A stretch of DNA of 64,000 nt from Pseudevernia furfuracea (GCA_022315425.1 JAIUPT010000039.1:310001-374000), one strand, 5' to 3'; positions 1 through 11,430 are shown, counted from the first letter of the stretch. A program made the numbers and translations. Notes: generated by a model not told the origin, from the letters alone.

Positions 1-9
1 TCATCAAAT

Positions 10-479
10 ATGTCAATTCCCAACCAAGCTATACAGAAGGTTCACAATATCCTCTTACCATTTCCCATTGGCCTGGCTGATATTGTTATAGCTTGCTCAA
101 GAAATCGAATCTCGAGCTCTCTCGGCACAACGAGAGATCAACATTGTCAAGACCGCCGTAGCAGCCAAGCAAAGAGACATTCGGATGCTGGAGCTCACGA
201 CCACTGAAGTCAAGCAACTATCAAAGGACACAAAGGTCTATCAGGGCGTAGGGAAGATGTGAGACGTCCTCTCAATCTCTTTAGTTCCCCTATGCTAATG
301 ATTACTTCTTCAGGTTCGTGTTCAGTCCTACGTCGGATGTAGAAAAGCGGCTGTCATCAGAAACGGCGGAGCTGAAGTCGGACATCTCGAATCTCAACAT
401 AAAGTTGCACTCTCTAGAGATGACGCACAAGAATAGTCGGGAGCATATCGAGAGGATCATTCGGTCAGGAGGGAGATGA
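10..479 (+). CDS. PFD1: Prefoldin subunit 1 (beta-type)
   Basis: Complete three-exon gene: exons 10-39, 92-258 and 314-479, giving 120 residues. The phases join exactly; introns begin GTTCAC and GTGAGA and the second contains a GCTAATG branch point. The protein is a short two-helix coiled-coil beta-class prefoldin: it opens MSIPNQAIQK-LAQEIESRAL and carries the loop between helices around KVYQGVGKMFVFSP, then ends in a second amphipathic helix. Length matches the family (about 110-125 residues). Prefoldin is a cytosolic hexamer that passes nascent actin and tubulin to the CCT chaperonin; subunit 1 is one of its four beta chains. The 10-codon first exon is separated from the rest by a 52-nt intron and is easily lost in automatic calls. 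The promoter lies outside the window. Confidence 0.88.
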
Positions 480-1561
480 TAAATTCGCCCGCCGCAGTAC
501 ACACTTCAGTATGACGGAGGACTGTCCTGCCTCTGAGATAGTGCTCTGCTCAAGGACCCGGCAAAGAAGCTTTGACATCAAATCTTACCACTCCTCTACA
601 TACGCCAATGCGCGCGGTTTGGACCCTTTCGGATGCCCTTTCCAAATTACACACAAGCATAGCGACTGCAATGAAGGGACTCGGGCCTTTCAAGTATGTC
701 AATCTCAGATGTCAGACTGAGCTTCAAGTGTGACAGGACAGCGATATTTCCGCTTTGAAGGAATGTAGTCGGTTTCCTTCGGTCAACATGGTTATAGTTG
801 CTCATCGCTGGACTTTGCTACTGATAAGATCCTCCTTGTCGCCAAGACTGCCAAGCTTACGAGGTGCGGTCGAAGGGGTGCAGACTGCTATGGTGTTTCA
901 CTCCTTCATGTTCAAAACAAGTATCAGGCGCAAAGACCATTGATACCGATTGCTGTACATCAAGCTTGCACTTGCTAGTACCTACAAGCCCCTCGGCAAA
1001 TGTACCAACTGCGTCGCAATTGTACAGACGAGAGTGGATTGAGAAATGCAAGGATTTCGACTTTGTAAGGTACGCAGGCGCTACCCAACAAAGTCTTTGC
1101 ATTGAATTTCGAAGTCGCACAGGCAACAAACGGAAGACATCAATAGATGCACGTGAGGACTGTTGGACTTCTCGTCTTGGAGCCGCCATGAAGCCTGAAG
1201 GTCTTTCCGGCGGGTATCTTCGTACCAATCCGGTTTGACAGTTGTTGGCAGATGTAAAAATCTCAATGACTTGTTGGATCTTTGATCTCGTCACGAAAAG
1301 TGACAGTAAATGCTCCTCCAATAACTCAGAGCTTTCGCTAGAAAGCCTAAAATAGGCAAAATGTGGGGTCACTAGCGCGGGAACCCCTTCGATCGTGATC
1401 ACGAGACAAACCCCGCCCCAACTTCTATGCCTCCCTCCATATCATAGTCTCGTACCTGATCATCTTCTCTCATCCATCAACCAGGTCCAGCATCTGCAAG
1501 ACTTCAATCAATCTCATCCATTAAAGAAACATCAACCCGTACTTCACTATCGTCAACCAAC
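480..1561. other. Intergenic, no supported gene
   Basis: About 1.1 kb between prefoldin 1 and the DUF6699 gene. Open frames of 60-180 codons occur on both strands, but none has a recognisable domain, a convincing start context or splice signals. The last 150 bases before 1562 are C/A-rich with pyrimidine runs, as expected of a fungal promoter and 5' UTR. Confidence 0.5.
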
Positions 1562-2363
1562 ATGTCAGTTGATGCAGCACCCTCGGACCTCACCAAGGTC
1601 GACTCCGCCATCTCTGGCTTGTCATCTTCTCCTCCCGACGATAAGGCACCCGTAAAGGGACACCGGAGAGCGAGCTCAAGTGCGGCAGGAGTGTACAACA
1701 TCGCTGACCTAGGTAAGTCAAGCAGAGGAAGCTGTTCTTGAGAGACTAGCAATGAACGTGCGGCTGACAAATGAATAGAAAAGGAAGGCAAGGAATTGCA
1801 AATCGCAAAGGAGACGCAGAAGCTGAACTGGTAAGTCACGTCAACACTTGTAGAAAGACCTGACGCCGTCACTCTCTCACCGTTACTCTTCGCCATCGTT
1901 GTCATCGTGTGGGTTGCACGGAGTGGCACGGAGTGGTGCTGACATTTCGGATCAGGCGGCTCAATACATCACCAGCCACGCTAGATGAGAAAGAAGTTCT
2001 CAAGAAGTTCCTCACGGAACCTCCGGTCAAGAAGATCGATCTCCACTTCCCGTTGGGGCTTGAGGTCACGGCGCGAAACCTGAAGGGTGTGACTATCAAG
2101 GATGCATTGGATGCAATCCACAAGCAGTTCAAGAAGAAGGTATGCTAGCATTCCACTCCTTTCATACGATCCCACGATAGAACCCGACGCTAATGATCTT
2201 GATCGTGCAGGCCGACGACGAATTAGAACTCCCTGTACTTGCGGGCTTCGAATGGGACAAAGAAGAATCATGGACAAGGCTGGTTGTTCACCAGAAGAAG
2301 GAGGGTCAGGCGTCCAATGTCGGCAAGAAGAAGGGCAAGAAAGGAAAGGAGGAGGACGAATAG
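1562..2363 (+). CDS. Small DUF6699-type conserved fungal protein
   Basis: Four exons, 1562-1712, 1779-1830, 1956-2139 and 2211-2363, encode 179 residues; every junction keeps phase and introns show GTAAGT/GTATGC donors and CTGAC or CTAAT branch points. The N-terminal 55 residues are Ser/Asp-rich and probably disordered. Residues about 75-160 form the conserved part: KKIDLHFPLGLEVTARN, then VTIKDALDAIHKQFKKK, then LPVLAGFEWDKEESWTRL. This resembles the fungal domain of unknown function DUF6699, found as a stand-alone module in ascomycetes and basidiomycetes. The tail is Lys/Glu-rich (KKGKKGKEEDE). No enzymatic motif is visible and I assign no function. The family assignment is from memory of the motif pattern. 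Confidence 0.75.
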
Positions 2364-2822
2364 AATGTCCTACACCCATCCTACCCACTGAATACGCTCA
2401 GAGCCATGGACTGAAGCGCAATCTGTGAGGCGCAATGGAGAGTGAGGGTGAAAAATGTACCAACAGCTGAGTGGCAGCAGGACAGAGATCGTGGCAACCG
2501 TATCCAAGTATTCAGGTATTCAAGTACTTTAGCTGCATCAATGAGATATCTCTGCTTTGCTTGCCCCTCTTTGAACCACGCAAAAGTCATGAATTAGATA
2601 GTAGGAGCAATAGCAGAGTTCTCTGATCGTTGCTATCTTGTTGAAGAAAGAACATGAAAGGAAATGAAAAACAAAATGTGTGTGAAAATCTCAAAAGCGG
2701 CTATCCCAATGCCAGCTAAGCGCGGCTGCAGCCCTATCAAGTAACCAATGTCCGCCTTCCTCATTTAGCTGATCAGGGCGTCCGTCCCCTCTTTGTGATT
2801 CAACGGTCAATTCCTCGCCACT
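2364..2822. other. Intergenic
   Basis: 460 bases holding the 3' end of the DUF6699 gene and the promoter of the oxidoreductase. I see no gene or notable repeat in it. Confidence 0.5.
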
Positions 2823-4244
2823 ATGGAAGAACGGGCATCAATTCGTCCTGGTCTACCACTACCAAACCCTACGATATCATACTGGCAAGACCCGCCCTCT
2901 CGTTTTTCCAACCACAGAACCACGCCCGAACTTCCTAGAACCGTAGACACTCTCATCATCGGCTCTGGCATTACTGGCACCACGCTCGCTTACAGGATCC
3001 TCAGTCAACCTTCCCCACCCTCTGTCGTCCTGCTCGAAGCGCGTACCGCATGTTCAGGCGCAACGGGACGAAATGGCGGGCACACGAAATGTGTCGCCTA
3101 TCGTGAGATCTTGGATAATATCGAAGATTTTGGGGAAGAGGAGGCTGCGAAAGTAGCAAGATTTGGTTACAATTGCATGAGGAATGTGCATGCTTTTGCG
3201 AGAGAGCATGGCATTGAGTGTGACAGTTGGCAAGGAGACACCGTGGATGTGATCTATGACCAGGGCCAGTGGAACAAGGCTCACAAGGCTGTAGCAGAGC
3301 TCAAGAGGGTTCTCGGCGACGATGAGCTAGCCACGCAGTATAAGTTCTGGGATGCTGAAGAGGCTGAGAATAAATTCCTGGCACAAGGCTCTCTAGGCGC
3401 GGTCTCTTACGAAGGGGGAAGTTTGAGTGCATACAAATTTGTCATCGGTGTCTTGGTTCTAGCCCTGGGGAAAGGCCTGAATTTGCAGACGGAGACGCCG
3501 GCATTGAAGATCAGGAAGCGCGAGAGTGGTCACAGAGGATGGATTGTAGAAACACCACGCGGTGCCATTGAAGCGGAGAAAGTGGTTCTAGCAACGAACG
3601 GGTACACAGCACATCTGTACCCACCACTTCAAGGCGTGATTGTGCCACTGAGAGGGCACATGACGGCTCAGCGACCTGGGTCAGGTCTACCAAAAGATGG
3701 TCTGGCAACGACATACTCTTTCATCTATGGCGATGGTTACGATTACATGATATCTCGTCCACAAGGTTCAATATTTGCAGGCGACATTATGATTGGTGGC
3801 GGTGCCACGAAAGGTCCAGACGAGGGTCTTTATGAGTACGGAACCACAGATGACACCGCAACGGATGCTGTCATACTCAAATATGTCGAAAATAGCGCAG
3901 CAGAGCGGTTCGGCTCCAACTGGGGTCGCGACCACCTGGAAGGTCGTCTGCGCAAAGCCTGGACAGGAATAATGGGATACTCCTCAGACGGATTTCCCCT
4001 CATCGGACAGATGCCTGGCGAACATGACCTGTACATCGCTGCATCTTTTCAAGGATCAGGAATGGTGCTATGCTTTGAATCTACAAGGGCGCTACTTGAA
4101 ATTATGAACCAAGACGACGAAGCGTTAGATCAGTGGTTTCCAAAAGCGTTTCGTATCACACGTGATAGGATGAAGCGCAAGTTTGGGGGGAGACTCCACG
4201 CAGCAGTTCTCCCAATCGATCTTGAAATGAAGAGTCAACCATGA
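2823..4244 (+). CDS. FAD-dependent oxidoreductase, D-amino-acid-oxidase (DAO) fold
   Basis: Intronless, 473 residues. A Rossmann dinucleotide-binding motif sits at residues about 40-60 (TLIIGSGITGTTLAYRIL, a GxGxxG motif) with the acidic residue at the end of the second strand (VVLLEAR), followed by SGATGRNGGH, the usual FAD contact in OrdL/DadA/sarcosine-oxidase-like proteins. A VVLATNGYT segment (about 255) and a C-terminal AASFQGSGM stretch are also typical of the DAO superfamily. Substrate cannot be read from sequence; family members oxidise secondary or primary amines and amino acids. There is no signal peptide, and no clear C-terminal peroxisomal tripeptide (it ends SQP). The start at 2823 is the first ATG and gives the full N-terminal strand. 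Many ascomycete genomes carry several copies of such genes. Confidence 0.85.
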   Translation: MEERASIRPGLPLPNPTISYWQDPPSRFSNHRTTPELPRTVDTLIIGSGITGTTLAYRILSQPSPPSVVLLEARTACSGATGRNGGHTKCVAYREILDNIEDFGEEEAAKVARFGYNCMRNVHAFAREHGIECDSWQGDTVDVIYDQGQWNKAHKAVAELKRVLGDDELATQYKFWDAEEAENKFLAQGSLGAVSYEGGSLSAYKFVIGVLVLALGKGLNLQTETPALKIRKRESGHRGWIVETPRGAIEAEKVVLATNGYTAHLYPPLQGVIVPLRGHMTAQRPGSGLPKDGLATTYSFIYGDGYDYMISRPQGSIFAGDIMIGGGATKGPDEGLYEYGTTDDTATDAVILKYVENSAAERFGSNWGRDHLEGRLRKAWTGIMGYSSDGFPLIGQMPGEHDLYIAASFQGSGMVLCFESTRALLEIMNQDDEALDQWFPKAFRITRDRMKRKFGGRLHAAVLPIDLEMKSQP

Positions 4245-5625
4245 TTCTCACAATTGAATTTTCTTAAAAAGCCATACTGTTTGAGACTCGGGCGTTTCAT
4301 CAGGACAGAACCCGCCGGCCAAGAGCGACAGGATTCAAAGTGTCTCAAGATTACTAACCACTTGTTCGAACTATCCATGAGTAAGTCTTTGGGAAAGATG
4401 GCACCTGTCTTCGTACAATCTACAAGACGTAGGTAGTCGACGTTATCTGATTAGTACCGTTCTAAATACGAGACACATTTTGGTGCTAGAACGAATTTCT
4501 AAGCCTTTCAAGAACATTCTCTGGCGCCGGGTACCGGCAGGTGGCATGAGCGCCAATTTTAGGTCGTAAAAGAAAAAGTGTGTGGCATGGCCAATGGGGT
4601 TGAGACGTCTCGGACTCGAACGACACCGAGGCAAATCAGGTCATGTCCATTCCTGCTCTCTCGAGTAGCAGCTGACCAGGCTGACAAAAGAGCAATCACA
4701 GACACGTCAAGGCAATATGTCGGAAAGCATTAGAACGTGGATGAGACCAGTGCCAAAAGCATAATGACCAACCAGCTTGGTGTACTGAAATGAAACATTA
4801 ATTGGACTTTAAAATCACTCGTTGATTCCCAATACAAAAGCATTGACCAGGTGTGACAACGCACATGGAGAAACATGAAGAGGCTGAGCAGGAGTCCTGG
4901 GCACTAGTAAGCTGCATGTCGAGTTGTTACCGCGAGACTGGCACGGTTTCTGATTTGCTCTCCAACATGCAGGAGTGCTGAGTGATGCAGCCGAACTGCG
5001 GCCATTCTGTGATGAACGCAAGGACGTACAGGAAGGAGCAAGCCTAGACGCTTTTTGAAAGGTATATCGACTTTAATAATTGGATCAGCTACGTCGTAAA
5101 TGCACCTGTTATTGTTATTTTATTTTCATACAGGATCTAAATTTTCGGGATGAGAATGGATGGTGAAAACCTCCACCCCCCACAAGATGATGTTCTGTCT
5201 ACACTTTTAGGTTCTCGAGTCCGGCGGCTAAACCGCATTTGAACAGTAGTTCCCCCTGAATTAACAGGAATAATTAACAGCAAGATAACCCTCCATTGTG
5301 AGTCCTTTTGTCTGAGTTCTAGCTGCTGTGGTTCATAGGAGAGCCCACCATTCAGGTCAAAGGCCAGAACTTTGCCTTCTCCATGGGCGTTTAGCTATCT
5401 TTACTGCAATCAATTAATTGGTTTTAGCTCCCCTTTTTTTGTTGCCATGTATATATAGAATTAAATATGCAGGTGCCGCCCTGCCTACCGCTCTGGAGCC
5501 TTGTGCCCAATCTTCATAGTGCTTTCGTTACAAGCCCTCGAGATAATACAAGAAACAGCTCGAGTCGTCTTTGACATTGCCCTCCCTTTCCCTTCTCTGT
5601 CTGAGTTGGTGGTATATATATTAGA
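4245..5625. other. Intergenic, no supported gene
   Basis: About 1.4 kb without a supported gene. Short ORFs have no family features. Bases around 5075-5130 and 5390-5470 are AT-rich. A TATATATA stretch lies at 5615-5622, just before the patatin start codon. Confidence 0.5.
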
Positions 5626-7268
5626 ATGGCGGGGGAAGAGTGGACGAAACAGGCTATCATCAGCTTTGGTAAGCGTAGGTAACGACAAGAAGATCCACAA
5701 ATATGCTGATAGTTTTACAGATGGTGGCGGTATCAGGGGCTATGGTAGCCTTCTCATCCTTCGAGCGCTCATGGAGAAGATAGGGATTGAGGAAAGGCGC
5801 ATAGATACTGCCGTCGAGTCAAGTTTCTCGCCTTGCATGTACAAGCCCACCAAAAACGGGTTCAGCAAACCCTATATTGAGGATGTCGATTCGTTTGAAG
5901 CCAACATCGTGACAGAGACCAACCCCAGTGGCTTGTCAAATGATTCCCTTTTCTTGCCCTGTCATTATTTCGATTACGGTGCAGGAACGAGCACCGGGGG
6001 GTAAGTCAAGTCACTCGATAAAGGGCAATAGCGTACTGACAATTGTCAAGACTTATCAGCATTATGTTGTTCTGTCTCCGCATGTCGGTCCATGATTGCC
6101 TGAATGAGTACAAAATTTTAGGTGATAAGATTTTCGGTCACCCAAGGCCGTGCTCGTGGCTTGGCATTTTGTGGCCCAAGTATAGCTCGGACTCTTTGAA
6201 AAGAGTTATCAACGAAGCTACTGGGAGACATAACAGCACTGGGTACAGATTGAACTACAAAGTGGAGGAGCAACTGTCCCAATGGTTCGCCGAGTGCAGA
6301 TATTCCGTTGAGTTTCGGATTCTCAGCTAAGCTTTTACAGTATCGTTGTTGCCTATCCAGACAGTAACGCTCGAGGAGACGTGCCATACCTATTTCGTAC
6401 ATATGATTCGCCATCCCGGGCTCGAGACAATTTATACGAAAAGTTTAGGTCAGATCCTAGGCACCACCCATCGGCGATACCTTTGCATAAAGTGGCCCGA
6501 GCGACCGCAGCCGCGCCGGCATACTTTCGTCCAGTCAGGATTCTGCCAGCTCACAGGGGTACACCTCTTCCTGCTATGCGATTCAAAGATGGTGGATTCG
6601 GGTGTAACAACCCCAGCGAAGAAGCTTACCATGATGTCGTCGAAGCCCATGGAGGACTCAGCAAAAACATCGGACCGTTCATAAGCATCGGAACAGGTAT
6701 TGAAAAGTTCAAGTTATTTTCCAATAGGAAGGGGAACTTTCGGGACGTCTGCGCGAATGCTATTGCAGCCCTGAAGAGACCTGCCCTGACAACCCTAGCC
6801 GACAAGTCAATGTCTTACCTGGCGGACTTTGATAGAACGCAGAGGTTCCCGTACTACCGATTCGATGGCGGCGAGGTACTTGGTGAGATAGCCATGGACG
6901 AGTGGAAGAGCCAGAAATTGAAGCATCGCGGTCGCGAAAAGAAACAGCCGGGAGCCAAAACGTTGGAAGATATCCAGAGAGCCGTAGGATCGTACCTGAG
7001 GCGGAAAGGTGTGCAGAGAAACCTCGAGGATTGCGCTAAACTGCTGGTTCAGAGAAGGCGTCTCCGGACCGAGGATCCATCACGATGGGAGCGATATGCG
7101 ACAACCTCGTACTACCTGTGCAAGCAGGGCACCTGTGAGAAGTCCCGCTTTAACACGTCTCTGGATTTCCGGAATCACTTGGAAAGGACCCATGGCTTCG
7201 AGGCCCGTGGTAAACTGGATGGAAAGCTAGAGGATTGTCGCGAGTATTGGTGGCTTTACCCTGGTTGA
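5626..7268 (+). CDS. Patatin-like phospholipase with C-terminal C2H2 zinc-finger motif
   Basis: Four exons, 5626-5668, 5721-6000, 6051-6293 and 6341-7268, give 497 residues with phase kept throughout. The oxyanion-hole motif DGGGIRGYGSLLIL starts in exon 1 and finishes in exon 2. The nucleophile elbow GTSTGG is split by intron 2 (serine of GxSxG). The dyad aspartate is in KDGGFGCNNP. This is the Ser-Asp catalytic set of patatins, which hydrolyse acyl groups of phospholipids and other lipids. Downstream is a Lys/Arg-rich helical region, and near the C-terminus C-x4-C-x12-H-x4-H (CKQGTCEK ... FRNHLERTH), a C2H2-finger spacing. No signal peptide is seen, so it is probably cytosolic. The donor of intron 3 (GTGCAG) is weak, so that junction is the least certain. 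The region between GGGIRG and GTSTGG is longer than in plant patatins. Confidence 0.82.
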
Positions 7269-7393
7269 GGGTAATGTTTTTGTGGAAGATTGCCCCAAGA
7301 GGATGGATGCCCTTAGTATGGCTCATTTCGATCCTGGTTGAGGGTAATGTTTTTATGGAAGATTGCCCCAAGAGGATGCCCTTAGTATGGCTC
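7260..7393. repeat. Imperfect tandem duplication across the patatin stop codon
   Basis: Two copies of the same sequence lie head to tail: 7260-7324 (65 bp) and 7333-7393 (61 bp). They differ by one substitution and a 4-bp GATG insertion in the first copy. The first copy contains the last two codons and the TGA stop of the patatin gene, so the second copy repeats the stop and 3' UTR start. This is seen directly in the sequence; slippage or unequal crossing-over is the likely origin. Confidence 0.9.
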
Positions 7394-8173
7394 CTTTTCG
7401 TTTCGCAGATGGAAATCTAATCACTCATATAATTCGCAAACGTGCAGATGAAGCGCCGAGTCCCGGCAAGTGTGTTGAAATATGAATATCATCTCGATCA
7501 AGCTCTTTCGAGTAATAACTACCTTTTTGACAAAGTGTCCATTTTCTACGATAAAAAGTAAACATGTTACTTGAGACTAAATTAAACCTCCATTTTCCTT
7601 CAATTCCGAGGCAACAGAACACAACTTCTCCCCTTTCCCAAAATCACATGAGCGTCCTGTAGATGGCGGGAATTGGGTTGCAATGTCAGGGTAGCATGGC
7701 ATTGGCATTACCAATGCGCATTTCCAGGCTTGAGAGTCAAATTCACGAGGGCAGTAAGCCTGTATTAACACCGCCGTCGCGCCGCCTACCTGCGCTCTCA
7801 AGAGCTCGGGTCCGCATTCAAGAAAGCTCTACGGTCGGCGCAACATTCACGCGGGATGTGAGTCCATCTGCACGGTTAAAAAAAAGGCCGGAGAGGAATG
7901 GCCACGTTCGCCCACCCAAGGTAAGTAGGTAGGTAGCCCTTACCTGCACGCACCAATGACCGGGGCGAGGTTCGAGTCATGCGTGAAACAAATATGGTAT
8001 ATTACAAGCAAACCCCATCATTTTTATCAAGGTGAGAGAGAAACTTCGTTGGGTCATCTGTTGAAAAAGTTGACAAAGTCCCCCAACCAAGCAAGCAAGC
8101 TTGCATCATGGGGTTGAGAGCCATCTGGCGGCACAAAGGCCCCCTCGGGCGACCAGACCACGCTGCTCGGTTT
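7394..8173. other. Intergenic
   Basis: About 780 bases between convergent genes (patatin + and the MGNCC protein -). A short GTAGGTAGGTAG run lies near 7924. No gene is supported. Confidence 0.45.
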
Positions 8174-8556
8174 CTAGTTGGGTATCGGACCGAGGTACAG
8201 GTCCCGCCCACGATCCCCCCGACGGTGATAGTGGTTGAAGACGACGCGTTGCACGTGCTGCTTGCCCGCTCGGTCCCGGTGGTCCGGGTAAATGCCGTAG
8301 ATCCTGTTCGCGGCGGCCTGCGGGTTTTCCCAGTAAACATCGACGGTGTCCCAGTGGGAGGGCACCCTTTTCCTTTGCAATCTCATGACTGTTCTACTCG
8401 GTCAGCGGAAAACTTTCCCATATCGCGCGCAGTAGATTGCCCAGTATTACCGCGGGGATCACGCGGTGAGATTTCTACTCTCGCAACGCTTTGCGTGACT
8501 GGGTCACAGATGACGACCCCTGCCGTCTCGTCCTCTGAAGTACAGCAGTTTCCCAT
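8174..8556 (-). CDS. Small basic protein with N-terminal MGNCC lipidation motif
   Basis: Two exons on the minus strand, 8556-8451 and 8388-8174, separated by a 62-nt intron with a GTAATA donor, a GCTGAC branch point and a CAG end; the product is 106 residues. It opens MGNCCTSEDE: Gly2 with Thr6 fits the N-myristoylation pattern and Cys4/Cys5 would be S-acylation sites, so I infer membrane anchoring. The rest is compact and basic, with RKRVPSHWDTVDVYWENP, RIYGIYPDHRDRAGKQ and VFNHYHRRGD, ending LYLGPIPN. I do not recognise the family and assign no function. The frame continues 60 codons upstream of this ATG, but the MGNCC start is preferred because it creates the lipidation motif. No neighbour suggests a role. 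Confidence 0.6.
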
Positions 8557-11430
8557 GGTTGAATCGGGCAATGAGATATCTTGAGTTGTTGAGATTTTGA
8601 TCGTGGACTGTGGCCTTCGGAGGGAGAGAAACCCTGGAAGCTCTCGCTGGAGAGGTCTGGAAGAGAGTAGCAGGCTCACGGACTGATCCATCTTTGTATG
8701 CGGAAGCTGAGACTGTTCGGGTTCATCGGTGGTCACCTGTGGTTTGCCTGTTGCGAAAATGTTAAGAGATGTTCATGATCACGATAAGTCTCGGGAATAC
8801 ATCAACGATAATTGCATCTCATCCGCGAAGGCGGCAGGGCAATGATGGGACATCTGACGACGAAATCGCCACCATTCTACCAATCGACATGACCTGCCGG
8901 GCAATCGACATGAATTCTGGGATACGACGATGGTTTGGAGGACTGGAGAGTAGGGGCTGCTGTGGTCAAGGCTTTTGATAGCAGCGAAGATGGTCAGACA
9001 GCTTCTGTGATGAGCCTCTGCGGAAACAAACGTGACTGAGCTCGATCCTCATGGCATTGCGTGACCGTTCCCGGTTGGGGTAGCCGTTTGAAGTTTGTCC
9101 GGGCCTTGGCTAGTTGTCCCAGGCGATTCAGAAGCTTGTCTGATGCCATAACGCAAGCGCGTCGCCGCCTCTTTCAGGAACCGCCAATGCTCGCGATCTG
9201 GCCGTGCTTGATCTTGCAAGTTGGCGTAGGCTTTCTCTGATTAAGACGTGTAGTTTTTGAGTGCGCGATCATGGGATAGTCCTCCTAGGCAAAACATTCA
9301 GGAAGTTTGTTTTCAAGAAGCAGGCGACGAAGCTAAAGCCGGGTGTCAACGGAACCCTTATGCTGTGTATGTTCACGATGTTCTCTGAATACTTCCCTTG
9401 AAAGCAAGATTGCTGTTCCAACCGTTGCAAATGCTCTGAGGAATACGTTTATAAAGATTGGTCCATCAGAGAGGTACAAAGCGTGTTATGGTGGCATATG
9501 CACCTCGAGTGAGTGAGCGAGAAGACAAAAATGCAAATGATGCTCTTGAGTTCACCTTGACATCCAATTCAAGGGTTACTGCCCGCTTGAGCCTCAGACT
9601 AGCCTAAAAGGCGATCTTCAATGTCCTGAGTATTGCTGACAGGCTATAATGTCATTTTCTCAAATGGGCGCTGAACAATGGAACCACGGCATGAAAATCG
9701 GCTCCATTGACCTTATCCCAAGTGTTTTGGTCCGTAGTCGGTCTCTCATATGAGCCGATTGGGCCGTCTTAGGTCGGTGGTGCCGGATCGATACCATTTC
9801 AGGCTGCGTTCTCCGTGCTTGCCTGATCCTTCAACGTGCTGAATGCACGAATTTGGTGAGACTTATTCAGCTTGGTTGGCGAGACTACAGATTCCAATGC
9901 TAGCGATGTTTCAGAAGGAATTATTACACATCGGCTTCAGGTGCTGCGGAACAACAAGTGGATCGCAGACGAATGGAAACGGATCACAGCTGGGCATCTC
10001 GGAGCTGAGGATCATGACCTTCGGATAAGGCCGATTCGTAATGCTACCTTATTTAGGGACTGCATGCAGACTTTGGCCAGGCGCAAGAGGCTGAGGTACG
10101 TATCGAGCAACTGCCCGCACCACTGACTGTCGAGTTCAAGTTTTCATTCATTGTTGGGTTAACAGCTTGTTGGGTATTCCACGGCCCGGAAGGCTTTCCG
10201 ATGGAAGGATGACTGTAGTAGGGTTTAATTCAATGCTCTGGGATAGGCATCGCGGGAGTAGATTGGTCAGAATAGAGCCATCATGGTGGTGTGGGAACCC
10301 GCGCTAAGGTGTGACAAGCAAAAATGAGAAGATTGCTGCATGTAGATCTCTGGATAGCCGTTATTGTTTATTTCGATTTGAGCTGTGATGGTTCGCATTG
10401 CGAACTTCCTTCTGAGGCAAAACCAGGCATCAGTCTAGCAGAACGACCGGCAGCCTCATGCATTGCGGTCAAGTTTAGTCACACCATTTGATTAATAAGC
10501 CGTATCTTTGACTTTTGAAACGAAACAGAACCGAGCGAATTGCGAAACAGTGGTACACAGCGAAGGAGACCAATATAACCTTGAAGGATTGGTGGACCGT
10601 GTGTCTCTGAAACTAGCAGGCTGTGGTAGCTCCTTTCAATCTCAAATCAAGATTAGCGTATGCCGAGCTATACGTATTCGGCCGCTGTACAATGATCCTA
10701 GCAAAGTGCGACGGTGACATTGTTGCAAGAAGAGGCTGAGTACAACTGAGCGCTAGCTCCGCAGAATAGCAAACCCGTAACTTGAAAACCGCAAATCGTT
10801 TACCTTTTTAGCGACCTGAAGTAACGTGTGCTCGGTACACGCATGGCTTGCCAAGCTGTATACCAGTGATAAATCGTATCCTTACCTGTTTCACAGCTGC
10901 ACAGTCGTCAGCAGCAACTATATTCCGGTGGCAACCACATGGTCTCTCAAGGTAGCAAGGCGTGTTGATCATGCTTCACTTCAAGCAACTTCTATAAAAA
11001 TGATCTTCAAGTCTGTCGGGTGCTGTTCCTCTTCTTCGAATCCCCCTCCCATCTCGATATCCTGAAACATCAGACAGAGACAGACTCCACTCTAGCTTTT
11101 GATGCTTCCGCCTCCAATGCTCATTTGGTGTCTCAATACTGCTGTAAGAGCGACGTGGTAATATTTGAGGGCAAGGTGAAACATGACCAGGTGTCTGTTC
11201 ATGGCCGTTCATGGCCGTTCATGGCCGGGGATGGCCGGGGATGGCCGGGGTTGAAGATGTCTGCTGATTCTGGCAAGCAAAGTGTGTATAAATATGAAGG
11301 CGTCCTGGATGTTTCCAACCATCAAACCCAATCCAAGGCTTCGCTCTTTGAAAGAACGCTACGCATTTGATGGTTGTTTACCCTGCTTCCGCATAAATAA
11401 CACAGCCCACATAGTGACCGCCGTCTAACA
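8557..11430. other. Gene-poor stretch, no supported gene
   Basis: Nearly 2.9 kb without a gene I can support. Frames at 9843-10126 (+) and 10508-10717 (+) are open for 60-85 codons but lack family features or splice partners. GC content looks ordinary, so this is not an AT-rich RIP-like block. A 10-bp minisatellite lies at 11201-11250 and an AT-rich promoter-like tract precedes 11431. Confidence 0.45.
11201..11250. repeat. 10-bp minisatellite, five units
   Basis: Five exact-register 10-bp units: two ATGGCCGTTC followed by three ATGGCCGGGG. The sequence shows this directly. Unit length is not a multiple of three and no convincing gene spans it. Confidence 0.9.

Noticed and set aside
857..1402. 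181-codon minus-strand ORF in the first intergenic region
   Set aside because: No domain, no signal or splice context, and the opposite strand is also open; composition does not resemble the nearby genes.
9843..10126. Plus-strand ORFs of 61 and 84 codons
   Set aside because: Two frames compete; VLRNNKWIADEWKRITAG looks protein-like but no upstream or downstream exon joins it in phase.
8557..11430. Transposable element or RIP-degraded island
   Set aside because: No terminal repeats, transposase or polymerase motifs, and base composition is not AT-shifted as RIP would cause.
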